Source: Propionibacteriaceae bacterium (GTDB lineage Bacteria; Actinomycetota; Actinomycetes; Propionibacteriales; Propionibacteriaceae). Taken from it: DNA of 64,000 bases. Location: the NCBI GenBank assembly GCA_027492675.1, contig JAPUEI010000029.1, forward strand, positions 1-64,000, written 5' to 3'. Each line of letters starts with the position of its first letter. The stretch's first letter is position 1. The notes under the pieces were generated by a model, which was not told where the DNA came from, ran no database searches, and saw only the letters and a program-made list of their open reading frames with translations. The position numbers and the translations under genes are program-made. Below are positions 1 to 8,689 of this stretch, in pieces.

Positions 1-236
1 CTCAACCGAGAGCCCCAACCCGTATGAGAGCGGCAAAGAACCTGAGGCGCTTCAGCCTGCTGACCCGACAACCCCTGCCGGATCAACCCCAACGCCTCAT
101 CCCGCACCTGCACCGAATGCATCGCACCACCCAATCGCCGAGGTGTTGCGACGACAACCTGAGCCCGCGCATGAAGGTGGTCGAGCCGAACCTCCCGCAC
201 GCCCTGGTAACCACGACTTCACGTGCAAGGCGCCCC
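1..236. other. Left edge, no confident gene
   Basis: I see no gene here that I can support. A minus-strand frame starting with ATG at 122 and running off the left edge begins MHSVQVRDEALGLIRQGL, which resembles the first helix of some actinobacterial helix-turn-helix proteins. The residues after it do not continue the pattern, so it may be a remnant or chance. Positions 208-225 carry one copy of a motif (TAACCACGACTTCACGTG) found again near 22.5 kb. Confidence 0.3.
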
Positions 237-752
237 TCAGTACCCCGCCAACCTTCGGCGCGCGCCCGTACGGCCGTCGCAGAGTTCCAACGCGCTGTAC
301 GTCCCGGTCAGCGGGACGAAGCGGGAGGCCACCTGTACAGCACGCCCCAACGACGCAGGCGGCACGCCCTCGGCGACCGTGACGTGGGGCGTGAGCCGGC
401 CCGGGTGGTAGTAGCCCGAGAGCTTCTCGGCCGCCGGGCCCAGGGCCTCGACCACGGCCCGGTGGAACTCGTACAGATCCGGTGACGGCCGGACCCCCAG
501 GTACACGACACCGCCGTCCGGGCCAAACGTGGACGCAGACACCAGCGTCACCGTCCGAGGCGGACGCAGACCGCCGAACGAACCAGCCACCACCTCGCCC
601 AAGCGCGGCCCCACCGCCAGACTCAGGTGGGGAACGTGACGGGCGTGGCCGGTCGACGCCAGCGAGCGGATGCCCTCCGCCTCCAACGCCCACCACACCT
701 CGCGGACGCGGTTCTCCAGCTCCGCATCCAGCCGCAGGTCCACACCGAACAT
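237..752 (-). CDS. 2'-5' RNA ligase / 2H phosphoesterase family protein
   Basis: A 171-residue protein of the 2H phosphoesterase superfamily, which includes the bacterial 2'-5' RNA ligases (ThpR) and cyclic phosphodiesterases acting on 2',3'-cyclic phosphate ends of RNA or nucleotides. The two signature motifs are visible: HLSL near residue 42 and HVTV near residue 123, about 80 residues apart, as expected for the paired catalytic histidines. The length is normal. The start is the ATG at 752. The physiological substrate cannot be read from sequence. The stop codon lies 12 bp from a dispersed repeat copy at 208-225. The gene points the same way as the ion channel gene upstream, but a 52-bp gap separates them. 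Confidence 0.85.
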   Translation of the reverse strand: MFGVDLRLDAELENRVREVWWALEAEGIRSLASTGHARHVPHLSLAVGPRLGEVVAGSFGGLRPPRTVTLVSASTFGPDGGVVYLGVRPSPDLYEFHRAVVEALGPAAEKLSGYYHPGRLTPHVTVAEGVPPASLGRAVQVASRFVPLTGTYSALELCDGRTGARRRLAGY

Positions 753-804
753 GTCGCCCCCAAGCGCCCTTGGCCGGACCCTATCGGCCCCCGGGGTCCG
801 GCCG

Positions 805-1440
805 CTAGGACGCCGCCGTCGCCTTGGAACCGTGCTGCATCAGCCACGACGCCATGGCGCCCGTCACCGTGCCGACCAGCCCGATCCCCACGATCATGAG
901 CATCACCGCGACCACCCGCCCCTCGAGCGTGACGGGCGTGAAGTCCCCGTACCCCACCGTCGCCACCGTCGCCGTCGCCCACCACAGGGCGTCCGCGAAC
1001 GACGTGATGTTGGCGTGGTCCGAGGCGCGCTCGGCGTCCAGGACGGCCAGTGCTCCCATGAGTACGGAGAACGTGGCCGCGCCCACCGCGTACACCAGCG
1101 CCCGTCCCGCCAGCGACGCCGCCACCGACCGATCCAGCACCCGGAACAGCGCCACCAACCGCAGCAGCCGCAACGGCCTCAGCAGCGGCAGGGCGATCAG
1201 CGCGATGTCGTACCAGTGCTTCAGCGCGTACCGCCATCGGTCCTCCGCGAGCACGATCCGGATCGCGAAGTCGATCGCGAACGCGCCCCACACCGTCCAG
1301 GAGACGATGTTCAGCACGTCGAGCAACCCGGGATCGAGCGCGGGGTGGATGACGGGAACGGCGTACGCCACCAGGAAGGCGACCGCCAACAAGATGAGGG
1401 GCACGTCCGTACGACGCTCCCACTGCTCGACGCGAGTCAT
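805..1440 (-). CDS. Voltage-gated-type potassium channel
   Basis: A 211-residue integral membrane protein with six predicted membrane segments. The pore helix and selectivity filter read ATVGYGD (about residue 163), the K+ channel signature, followed by a last helix. The fourth segment contains a short run of arginines (RPLRLLRLVALFR), which suggests a voltage-sensor-like S4. There is no cytoplasmic RCK/TrkA_N domain, so it is a minimal Kv-type tetrameric channel in the plasma membrane. The start is the ATG at 1440, and about 110 bp separate it from the divergent YwiC-like gene. Whether it is truly voltage-gated is not shown by sequence. Confidence 0.9.
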   Translation of the reverse strand: MTRVEQWERRTDVPLILLAVAFLVAYAVPVIHPALDPGLLDVLNIVSWTVWGAFAIDFAIRIVLAEDRWRYALKHWYDIALIALPLLRPLRLLRLVALFRVLDRSVAASLAGRALVYAVGAATFSVLMGALAVLDAERASDHANITSFADALWWATATVATVGYGDFTPVTLEGRVVAVMLMIVGIGLVGTVTGAMASWLMQHGSKATAAS

Positions 1441-1550
1441 GGCCAGACGCTAGCCATCGAGCGCCGTTCGCGGGGCGGTTCCCGCGCTCAGGCGTCACCG
1501 AGTTCACCCCCAGGTGCGCCTATATCGTTCTGACTACGTACGATGACCCG

Positions 1551-2360
1551 GTGACCTCGACCCTGACGCGTCAGTCCGCGCGTCGCCCGAAGCCGGCGGC
1601 GACGTGGGTGCCGCGCGAGCACGGGGCCTGGTCATGGCTCATCAGCCCTGTCCTCGCCGGGGCGATCGTCGGCGGACCGCACCTCCACCAGCTCCCCTTG
1701 CTGGGCGTCGCGCTGGCCGGCTACCTCTTCTTCAACGCCGCGTCGCTGTGGGCGAAGATGCCCTCGGCGAGGCGCGGCCAGGCTGTACGGCCCATGCTCG
1801 TGTACGGGCTCGTCGGCGCGCTCCTCGTCGTCACGCTGGTCCGCACGACGGACTGGGGAGTCGTCAGTTGGCTCGGCCTGATGCTCGTACCCCTCGCTCT
1901 CGCCTTCGCCCTCACCCTCCGCGGCGCCGGCCGCTCGCTCGGCAGCGGGCTCGCGACCGCGCTCGCATCGTCGGCGCTCACACTCGTCGCCATCGAGCCC
2001 GACCTGGGCCGGTTCCTGCGCGGCTACCGGCCGGAGTGGGGCTGGGCGTTCATGCTCGTGTACGGACTCACCGCCTGCACCCTGTTCGCTGTGAAGTCGA
2101 TGATCCGGGAGCGCACCTCCAACCGCTTCCTCGCGGCGTCGATCGGCTGGCACGTGGCGTGGGTGCTGGCCACCGGCGTCGGCGCGCTGCACGGGCTGCC
2201 GTGGGTCTGGCCGGCGTACTTCGCCGTCGCCACCACGCGCTCGGCCGCCCTGCCGCTGTACGTACGGGCCAACCCCCTCAAGCCCATGACCATCGGGCTC
2301 GTGGAGCTCGGCTTCACCCTCGTCCTGCTGGGCCTCCTGGTGTGGCCGGGCGTCAGCTGA
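1551..2360 (+). CDS. YwiC-like family membrane protein
   Basis: A 269-residue multi-pass membrane protein. The N-terminal motif WVPREHGAWSW is the hallmark of the YwiC-like family, named after Bacillus YwiC, for which no biochemical function is settled. About seven to eight hydrophobic segments follow. The start chosen is the GTG at 1551. There is no Shine-Dalgarno sequence, but a TACGAT -10 hexamer lies exactly six bases upstream, which fits leaderless transcription. The last eight bases overlap tail-to-tail with the gene on the other strand ending at 2353. Confidence 0.85.
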   Translation: MTSTLTRQSARRPKPAATWVPREHGAWSWLISPVLAGAIVGGPHLHQLPLLGVALAGYLFFNAASLWAKMPSARRGQAVRPMLVYGLVGALLVVTLVRTTDWGVVSWLGLMLVPLALAFALTLRGAGRSLGSGLATALASSALTLVAIEPDLGRFLRGYRPEWGWAFMLVYGLTACTLFAVKSMIRERTSNRFLAASIGWHVAWVLATGVGALHGLPWVWPAYFAVATTRSAALPLYVRANPLKPMTIGLVELGFTLVLLGLLVWPGVS

Positions 2361-3432
2361 CCGTGAAGTCCGTCCGCGTCTCGTACGACACGCTGCCGTC
2401 CTTCATCGAGGTGTCGTAGACGCGGATCGTGTACGAGCCGGCTGCCAACGTGCCGAGCGGGATCGAGTACGTCCCGCGCGTCGGGCACCCGATCGAGGCC
2501 GTGACACCACCCTGCTTGACGACGGTCGACCCCTGCAGCAGCTCGTACGCGAACTGCGCCTCGAACACGCACGCCTCACCGGTCACCGTGACCGGCGAGC
2601 TCACCTGGGCCTTCGCCCCCGGGACGTCGATCCAGATCGGGACCAGGTCGGTGTACGAGAGGTCGCTCCCCGGACGGGAGTAGCTGCCCGCCGGCATCGT
2701 GGCGAACACCGGTCGACCGCCCGTGACCTCCACCCGTACCGGCACGGTCAGCTGCGCCGCGGCCGTCGCCGTCCACACCAGGCTCTGTACGGCGACCTTC
2801 TGCTGCTGCGCCATCAACCCGAGGCGGCCCGGCTGGTTGAGCGTCACCGTGATCAGGCTGTCCGTGACCGCGACGCTCGCCGTCGTGCCCGGCTGCCAGG
2901 GCTGCTGGACCGCGTACGGCACACCCAGGCCGCCCTCGACGAGGTTCAGCGCGCCGGTGACCGCAAGCTGTACCCGCCCCGTACGGTCGGCCGTCGCCTG
3001 CATGGGCACGAACGTACGGTTCAGCAGCCAGGGCTGGGTCGGGGTACCCGTGACCACCCAGTAGACCGGCATGGCCCACGAATTCGTGGCGACTAGGGGG
3101 GTCGTGCTCGAGCTGGCGCTGCGCGCATCAGGCGGTACGGACTGTGCCTGCGGCTGCGCCTGGTCCTTCTCCGCGGGCCCCGCCGCGCCCGCGGTGGACG
3201 TCATGGCGTTGGTCCGGTTCTGGCCGATGAGGTAGCCGATCCCCAGGGCCGCGACCAGGATGAACACCGCGGCAGCGCTGACGAGCCATACCGCCGACCG
3301 TTTCCTCGGTCCCCCAGCCGTCACGATCGCGTCGAGCCGATCACTCGGATGAATGCGACCAGCCATCTCGCCCAGCCCCTTTCGTACACCGTCCTCGAAC
3401 TCCCGGAACTCCTGCAACTCGTTGTCGCTCAT
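2353..3432 (-). CDS. Membrane-anchored Gmad2-domain protein in the anti-sigma position
   Basis: A 359-residue protein. An acidic cytoplasmic N-terminus (about 50 residues, followed by RKR) leads to one transmembrane helix near residues 52-72. An Ala/Gln-rich linker and an extracytoplasmic region follow. The last 90 residues match the Gmad2 immunoglobulin-like domain (pattern VSSPVTVTGEACVFEAQF, then GSYTIRVYDTS), known from spore-germination and lipoprotein contexts. Its ATG overlaps the stop of the upstream sigma factor gene by four bases (ATGA), so the two are translationally coupled. The position suggests an anti-sigma or sensor partner, but no zinc-finger anti-sigma domain is seen. A regulatory role is inferred from position only. 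Confidence 0.75.
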   Translation of the reverse strand: MSDNELQEFREFEDGVRKGLGEMAGRIHPSDRLDAIVTAGGPRKRSAVWLVSAAAVFILVAALGIGYLIGQNRTNAMTSTAGAAGPAEKDQAQPQAQSVPPDARSASSSTTPLVATNSWAMPVYWVVTGTPTQPWLLNRTFVPMQATADRTGRVQLAVTGALNLVEGGLGVPYAVQQPWQPGTTASVAVTDSLITVTLNQPGRLGLMAQQQKVAVQSLVWTATAAAQLTVPVRVEVTGGRPVFATMPAGSYSRPGSDLSYTDLVPIWIDVPGAKAQVSSPVTVTGEACVFEAQFAYELLQGSTVVKQGGVTASIGCPTRGTYSIPLGTLAAGSYTIRVYDTSMKDGSVSYETRTDFTVS

Positions 3433-3956
3433 GCCGTCACCATCCGATCGCGCAGGGCGCGCAGACCGCGGTGCGCATGGGTCTTGACCGACCCCGGCGC
3501 GATGTCGAGCGCCTCGGCGATCTGCGCCTCGGAGAAGTCGGAGTAGTAGCGCAGCACGATCACCTCTCGCTGTCTTTCGGGCAAGGTGGCCAGCGCGGCC
3601 ATGAGCTCGTCGCCGTCCAAGCGGTTCAGTGCGGCCTCCGCGGAGCTCGGCGCCGACAGCCGCCCCGCCGCGTCCGCGCGGCCGGCCTCGGCCACGGTCT
3701 CGCGGCGTACGACGACGAGGTGCCGCAGCACCGACCGCGCGCCATTGACCGCGCACCGCCTCAGATATGCCACCGCAGCCTCCTCGTCGCGCAGCTTGCC
3801 CCAGTTGCGATACGTGGCGATGAACGCGTCCTGCGCGACATCCTCGGCCGCCTGCTGGTCGCGGAGGAGAAGCCAGGCCAGCCGTACGAGTCCGACCCAG
3901 TGCGTCTCGTACAACGCACCGATGCCGTTCGTCGCCGTCTGCGACCCCATCACCAC
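3429..3956 (-). CDS. ECF sigma factor, SigE family
   Basis: An RNA polymerase sigma factor of about 175 residues. Region 2 contains LVRLAWLLLRDQQAAEDVAQDAF, with the typical DVAQ(D/E)(A/V)F core. Region 4 contains LPERQREVIVLRYY and SEAQIAEALDIAPGSVKTHAHRGL, the -35-binding helix-turn-helix. The length and the SVKTHA recognition helix fit the SigE-like actinobacterial group. The reading frame stays open well upstream; I place the start at the GTG at 3956 because AGGGG sits seven bases before it. The ATG at 3950 is an alternative. The gene forms a two-gene unit with the downstream Gmad2 membrane protein (ATGA overlap). Confidence 0.9.
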   Translation of the reverse strand: MVMGSQTATNGIGALYETHWVGLVRLAWLLLRDQQAAEDVAQDAFIATYRNWGKLRDEEAAVAYLRRCAVNGARSVLRHLVVVRRETVAEAGRADAAGRLSAPSSAEAALNRLDGDELMAALATLPERQREVIVLRYYSDFSEAQIAEALDIAPGSVKTHAHRGLRALRDRMVTA

Positions 3957-4054
3957 CGTCACACCCCTTCGACGCCCCAGCGCGGACTTTCGTTGACAAC
4001 TCTCTCGCGTTTGGGCTTGCGACGCGCGCAGTGACGTACGGATGCCTGACCTGG

Positions 4055-4129
4055 CTGCATTCAGTGACAGATACGTGCTCACCGGTTCATATGTGGACCG
4101 GCGAGCAGCTATGCGCCACTGAGTGCAGG
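4055..4129. repeat. 75-bp palindromic dispersed element, copy 1
   Basis: An imperfect inverted repeat with arms of about 30 bases around a short centre (TCATATGTGG). The element is about 75 bp and recurs in inverted orientation at 25175-25250 with only scattered differences. In this copy the TAG stop codon (4109-4111) of the DUF4031-HD gene lies inside the right arm. No coding potential. It could be a REP/MITE-like element or a bidirectional terminator. Confidence 0.8.
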
Positions 4130-5026
4130 CGGTGGCGCGGCGCTCGTCCACCTCGAGCGCTCTCGCGCGAGGTTGGCTCGGGCCTGCTCGGCCCACAAAG
4201 TGGCCCCCGTGGCAGTCCTGTACAGCGGATCCAGCGTCAGCAGCACATCCAGAACCGCCGTTCTGCCCAGCGCCCACGACGCGTCGTCGACGTGGGCGTA
4301 GTCCAGCCGTACATCACGCACGTACACGTCGTAGCGGCCCGGGACGGTGCCCAGGATCGCGAGGTCGGCGTCGCACAACGCGGCCCCGGCGGCATCCCCC
4401 GGCTCCGGCGCGTGCGAGGCCGTGAGCAACACCAGCCTCACCACCTCGTCGACCTCCGACTCCGCCAGCTCACTGAGCCATTCCCGCGCCAACAAGGCCG
4501 AACGCTCCTCATCGGCACCGGCCACCCCCTCGTACACCACGTCGTGGAACCAGGCGGCCAGCCGTACGGAGCGGGTGCCAGCCTCGGCCTCACCCCCCGC
4601 CTCCAGCACGTCGAGGGCGGTCAGGATCGAGACCAGGTGCCGTACGTCGTGGTAGTGCCGGTGCTCCTGCGACCAGCGCGCGACGAGCCCTCCGTACACC
4701 TCGCCCCCGAGCCCCAGCCGTGCCCAGTGGCCCGGAAGCTGCTGGCGGGCCGCGGCGCGGGTCGGCGTCTTGTCAGGTGTACGGACGCGCAGCCCACTGG
4801 CGAGCAGCCGCTTCACCAGATCGGGGGCCGCCACCTCGACGGCACCCGCGGCGACCGCCGCTCCGTACAGGCGCTGCGGCAGGTCGTAGTGGTCATGGTC
4901 GAACGCCCGCGGGTTGAGCCCGATGCGCGCCGCGAGCTCGTGCAGCTCCACCAACGACGCGTCGGAGACCAGGTGCGAGAACACCGTGCCGTGCGCCGGC
5001 CACCGGGGCGGGTCGACGAGGATCAC
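4109..5026 (-). CDS. DUF4031 and HD-domain fusion protein
   Basis: A 305-residue two-part protein. Residues 1-80 match DUF4031 (MILVDPPRWPAHGTVFSHLVSD, HELAARIG...FDHDHYDLP), a small conserved actinobacterial domain of unknown function. Residues of about 110-290 form an HD-superfamily metal-dependent phosphohydrolase-like domain, with HYHDVRHL and AAWFHDVVYEG supplying the histidine/aspartate metal ligands. The start is a GTG at 5026, 15 bp after the HerA-like gene, so the two probably share an operon. The last residues and the stop are provided by the 75-bp palindromic element. The substrate is unknown. Confidence 0.75.
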   Translation of the reverse strand: MILVDPPRWPAHGTVFSHLVSDASLVELHELAARIGLNPRAFDHDHYDLPQRLYGAAVAAGAVEVAAPDLVKRLLASGLRVRTPDKTPTRAAARQQLPGHWARLGLGGEVYGGLVARWSQEHRHYHDVRHLVSILTALDVLEAGGEAEAGTRSVRLAAWFHDVVYEGVAGADEERSALLAREWLSELAESEVDEVVRLVLLTASHAPEPGDAAGAALCDADLAILGTVPGRYDVYVRDVRLDYAHVDDASWALGRTAVLDVLLTLDPLYRTATGATLWAEQARANLARERSRWTSAAPPPALSGA

Positions 5027-5041
5027 GGGACAGCGCCCGTA

Positions 5042-6679
5042 CTAGCGGCGACGCGCCGTGCCGAAGATGCCTCGGACGATCTCGTTGCCGGCCGTACGGA
5101 GGATGGACTTGAACACGCTCGACTTCGCGACCTCTTCGATGAGCGAGGGCTTGTTCGCCTCGATGCGCGCCTGGCGCTCGGCCTCGCGCTGCTGGGCGGC
5201 CGCCTGCCGCTCCGCCTCCCGCTGGGCCTGGGCGGCCTGGCGCTCGGCCTCCTTCATGCCAGCGGCCTCCTCCTTGGCCTTGGCCGCTGCCTCCGCCTGC
5301 GCGCGCGCCTCCTCCTCAGCTGCCGCAGCGCCTTGCTCAACCTTGCGGGCGAGCATCTCCTGGGCCGAGTCACGGTCGATCGCCTGCCCGTACTTCGCCA
5401 TCAGCGCCGACTGCGCGATCCCCGGCGCGAGCACCTCGGCGGGCGTGGCGGCCATGAGCGACTCGGGCGCCCGCATGCGGGTCCAGGCGACCGGGGTCGG
5501 GTTGCCGTTGGGACTCATCACGGTGACGATCGCCTCGCCGATGCCGAGGTTCTGGAGCACCTCGCCGAGGTCGTACGCGCTGGTGGGGTACGTGTTGACC
5601 GTCTGCTTGAGCGCCTTCGCGTCGTTCGGGGTGTGGGCGCGAAGTGCGTGCTGGACGCGGGAGCCGAGCTGGGCGAGCACCGCGTCGGGGATGTCGGTCG
5701 GCGACTGGGTGATGAAGAAGACGCCGACGCCCTTGGAGCGGATGAGCCGTACGGTCTGGGCGATCGCCTGGAGGAAGTCCTTGCTCGCGTCGGCGAACAG
5801 CAGGTGCGCCTCGTCGAAGAAGAAGACGAGCTTGGGCTTGTCCGCGTCGCCGACCTCGGGCAGGTCGTGGAACAGGTCCGCGAGCAGCCACATGAGGAAG
5901 GTCGAGAACAGCGCCGGCCGGTCGACGAGGTTCGGCAGTTCGAGCAGCGAGATCACGCCACGGCCGTCCGGGATCGTACGGAGGAAGTCCGACGTCTGGA
6001 ACTCCGGCTCACCGAAGAACAGGTCGGCGCCCTGGTCGGAGAAGCCGATCAGTTCGCGCAGCAATACGCCGACCGTCGCCGACGACAGACCGCCGACGTT
6101 CTTCAGCTCGGCCTTGCCCTCGTCGGAGTTGAGGTACGTGAGCACGGCCCGCAGGTCCGCGATGTCGAGCAGCGGCAAGCCGTTCGCGTCGGCGTAGTGG
6201 AACACCAACCCCAATGACGACTCCTGCACGTCGGTGAGCCCGAGCACCTTGCTCAGCAGCGTCGGACCGAACGCCGTCATCGTGCAGCGGACCGGCACGC
6301 CCTGCCCCTGGCCGCCCAGCGCGAAGAACTCGACCGCCGACGCCTGTGGCTTCCAGTCCTGCCCGATCGCCTGCGTACGGGCCGTCAGCTTGTCGCTCGG
6401 CACGCCCGGCGAGGCCAGTCCGGACAGGTCGCCCTTGATGTCCGCTGCGAACACCGGAACACCCGCGGCGGCGATCTGCTCGGCCAGCAGCTGGAGGGTC
6501 TTCGTCTTGCCCGTGCCGGTGGCTCCAGCGATCACGCCGTGACGGTTGAGCATGCTCAGAGGCACGCGGATCTTCGCATCCGGGATGGGGTTTCCATCGA
6601 CCATGAGGACGCCCAGCTCCATCGCCGGCTCGTCGAAGGTGTAGCCCTTGGTGATCGTCGCGACCGTGTCGTCAGTCAT
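5042..6679 (-). CDS. HerA-like ATPase (DUF853 family)
   Basis: A 545-residue P-loop ATPase of the HerA/FtsK superfamily. Walker A is GATGTGKTKT near residue 40; Walker B is LVFFFDEAHLLF near residue 260. A C-terminal run rich in Ala, Glu, Gln and Arg (about residues 420-500) should form a coiled coil, followed by a conserved basic tail. The family (helicase HerA-like, DUF853) is common in bacteria; its substrate is not established, although HerA proteins translocate DNA. The start is placed at the ATG at 6679. Upstream, CAGTCT lies six bases before the ATG, so transcription may be leaderless. It is divergent from the arabinofuranosidase gene. Confidence 0.88.
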   Translation of the reverse strand: MTDDTVATITKGYTFDEPAMELGVLMVDGNPIPDAKIRVPLSMLNRHGVIAGATGTGKTKTLQLLAEQIAAAGVPVFAADIKGDLSGLASPGVPSDKLTARTQAIGQDWKPQASAVEFFALGGQGQGVPVRCTMTAFGPTLLSKVLGLTDVQESSLGLVFHYADANGLPLLDIADLRAVLTYLNSDEGKAELKNVGGLSSATVGVLLRELIGFSDQGADLFFGEPEFQTSDFLRTIPDGRGVISLLELPNLVDRPALFSTFLMWLLADLFHDLPEVGDADKPKLVFFFDEAHLLFADASKDFLQAIAQTVRLIRSKGVGVFFITQSPTDIPDAVLAQLGSRVQHALRAHTPNDAKALKQTVNTYPTSAYDLGEVLQNLGIGEAIVTVMSPNGNPTPVAWTRMRAPESLMAATPAEVLAPGIAQSALMAKYGQAIDRDSAQEMLARKVEQGAAAAEEEARAQAEAAAKAKEEAAGMKEAERQAAQAQREAERQAAAQQREAERQARIEANKPSLIEEVAKSSVFKSILRTAGNEIVRGIFGTARRR

Positions 6680-6843
6680 GGGCAAAGACTGGCACAGCCG
6701 AGCCGTCCACGGCATGCACTACACGATCGCTGCCGTGGCTGTGACGCAGGTGTACGAGCGGGTGCGTGGCAACTTCGGGCTCACCGCCGAGACCTCAGCG
6801 ACGCGTCGATAGCCTCGAGACCTCTCGTACGAAAGGGACGCCG

Positions 6844-8355
6844 ATGTTCTCTGCTCGCCTCACCATCGACCCGCGGTTCGCGATCGGCGACGTCTCCCGG
6901 CGGCTGTTCGGGTCGTTCGTCGAGCACCTGGGCCGCTGCGTCTACGACGGGCTGTACGAACCGGGGCACGAGACGGCCGACGCGTTCGGCTTCCGGGGCG
7001 ACGTGGTGGAGCTGGTACGGGAGCTCGGGGTGAGCACCGTCCGCTACCCCGGCGGCAACTTCGTGTCCGGCTACAAGTGGGAGGACGGGGTCGGCCCGCG
7101 CGATGCCAGACCGCGGCGCCTCGAGCTCGCGTGGCACTCGACCGAGACCAACCAGGTGGGCCTGCACGAGTTCGCCACCTGGACCGAGCTCGTCGGCGCC
7201 GAGCTGATGCTCGCAGTCAATCTCGGCACGCGGGGTGTGGCGGAAGCCCTTGACCTGGCGGAGTACGCGCTCGTCCCCGGCGGCACAGACCTCAGCGAGC
7301 AGCGGCGGGCCAACGGCCACGACGAGCCGTTCGCCGTACGGATGTGGTGCCTCGGCAACGAGATGGACGGCCCGTGGCAGCTGGGCTACCTCACGCCGGA
7401 CGCGTACGGCACGAAGGCCTCCCAGACCGCCAAGGCGCTGCGGCAGCTGGATCCGACGCTCGAGCTCGTCGCGTGCGGCTCGTCGAACTCGTCCATGCCG
7501 ACCTTCGGGGAGTGGGAGCGGGTGGTGCTCGGCCACACGTACGACGATGTGGACTTCATCTCCTGCCACGCCTACTACCAGGAGCGCGACGGCGACACAG
7601 CGGCGTTTCTCGCGTCGGCCGTCAACATGGACCACTTCATCGAGACCGTCGTCGCGACCGCCGACCACGTGGGCGCCCTGACGCGCAGCCCGAAGAAGAT
7701 GGCGGTCTCGTTCGACGAGTGGAACGTCTGGTACCAGGACCGGTTCGAGTCGACCGACAAGATCTCCGGCATCGACAACTGGCCGGTCGCGCCGCGGCTG
7801 CTCGAGGACCAGTACACGACGGTCGACGCCGTCGTCGTCGGCAACCTGCTGATCTCGCTGCTCAAGCACGCCGACCGCGTGAAGGCGGCCTCGCTGGCCC
7901 AGCTCGTCAACGTGATCGCGCCGATCATGACCGAGCCGGGCGGTCCGGCCTGGCGGCAGACGATCTTCTTCCCGTTCGCCACGACGTCCCGGCTGGCACA
8001 GGGGACGGCCCTCGACGTACGGCTGGAGGCGCCGACGTACGAGACGGAGGCGTACGGGTCCGTACCGCTCATCGACGCGGTCGCCACCCACGACGCGGAC
8101 TCGGCCACGACGTCGCTGTTCCTCGTCAACCGGTCGCTCGACGACGAGGCCGAGATCGTGGTGGACGTGTCGGGGCTCGGCGACGTCTCCGCACGGTCGG
8201 CGCAGTCGCTGTACGACGAGGACCTCCGCGCAGCCAACACACTCGCCGACCAGAACCGGGTGTCGCTGCGCCCGACGCCGACCGCGGCGATCGAGGACGG
8301 CCGGCTCCGCCTCGTACTCCCCCCGGTCTCCTGGACCGCCGTCGAGCTCGCCTGA
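6844..8355 (+). CDS. Alpha-L-arabinofuranosidase, GH51
   Basis: A 503-residue glycoside hydrolase family 51 enzyme that removes terminal alpha-L-arabinofuranosyl groups from arabinoxylan or arabinan oligosaccharides. Retaining catalysis uses an acid/base Glu in LGNEMDG (E173) and a nucleophile Glu in SFDEWN (E292); both are present. A GSFVEHLGRCVYDG motif near the N-terminus is typical. There is no signal peptide, so the enzyme acts on imported oligosaccharides in the cytoplasm. The start is the ATG at 6844 with AAAGGGA upstream. No sugar transporter or LacI regulator is adjacent, so the gene stands alone. Confidence 0.93.
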   Translation: MFSARLTIDPRFAIGDVSRRLFGSFVEHLGRCVYDGLYEPGHETADAFGFRGDVVELVRELGVSTVRYPGGNFVSGYKWEDGVGPRDARPRRLELAWHSTETNQVGLHEFATWTELVGAELMLAVNLGTRGVAEALDLAEYALVPGGTDLSEQRRANGHDEPFAVRMWCLGNEMDGPWQLGYLTPDAYGTKASQTAKALRQLDPTLELVACGSSNSSMPTFGEWERVVLGHTYDDVDFISCHAYYQERDGDTAAFLASAVNMDHFIETVVATADHVGALTRSPKKMAVSFDEWNVWYQDRFESTDKISGIDNWPVAPRLLEDQYTTVDAVVVGNLLISLLKHADRVKAASLAQLVNVIAPIMTEPGGPAWRQTIFFPFATTSRLAQGTALDVRLEAPTYETEAYGSVPLIDAVATHDADSATTSLFLVNRSLDDEAEIVVDVSGLGDVSARSAQSLYDEDLRAANTLADQNRVSLRPTPTAAIEDGRLRLVLPPVSWTAVELA

Positions 8356-8379
8356 GCACGTGCCGAGTAGGCTGCAGAG

Positions 8380-8673
8380 GTGATCTTCAAGCGCGTCGGC
8401 GACTCACGGCCGTACCCCGACCATGGCTACGTGCAGAAGCAGTGGGCCGCGCTCGCGCCTCAGCAGATCCGGCTCGACTGGCTGGTCACGACCAAGCGGA
8501 TGCTCGATCTGGAGGCCTTGCTCGAGGAGGACTCGACGTTCTACGGGGACCTGTTCGCGCACGTGGTGAAGTGGCGTGGCGACTACTACCTCGAAGATGG
8601 TTTGCACAGAGCCCTGCGGGCCGCCCTGCAGCAACGGCAGACTGTGCACGCTAGGGTTCTCGAACTGAAGTAG
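8380..8673 (+). CDS. Conserved actinobacterial small protein, ParB-like fold region
   Basis: A 97-residue protein with the conserved opening MIFKRVGDSRPYPDHG and a middle portion, LEEDSTFYGDLFAHVVKWRG then YLEDGLHRALRAALQQR, whose DGLHR...A pattern resembles ParB/sulfiredoxin-type domains. Close relatives have been labelled VapB-family antitoxin, but no VapC gene is adjacent here and I would not accept that role from sequence. The start is the GTG at 8380: a TAGGCT hexamer lies exactly six bases upstream and there is no Shine-Dalgarno sequence, so the gene is probably leaderless. It is followed after 16 bp by the LytR_C protein gene, a pairing I recall as common in actinomycetes. Confidence 0.75.
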   Translation: MIFKRVGDSRPYPDHGYVQKQWAALAPQQIRLDWLVTTKRMLDLEALLEEDSTFYGDLFAHVVKWRGDYYLEDGLHRALRAALQQRQTVHARVLELK

Positions 8674-8689
8674 GACCGCAGGAGGTCAG

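Noticed and set aside
4031-6217. A 728-residue plus-strand open frame
   Set aside because: It lies opposite the DUF4031-HD and HerA-like genes, is extremely Arg-rich and matches no family. It is a GC-rich antisense shadow.
8380-8673. A VapBC toxin-antitoxin pair
   Set aside because: The next gene is a LytR_C membrane protein, not a PIN-domain toxin.
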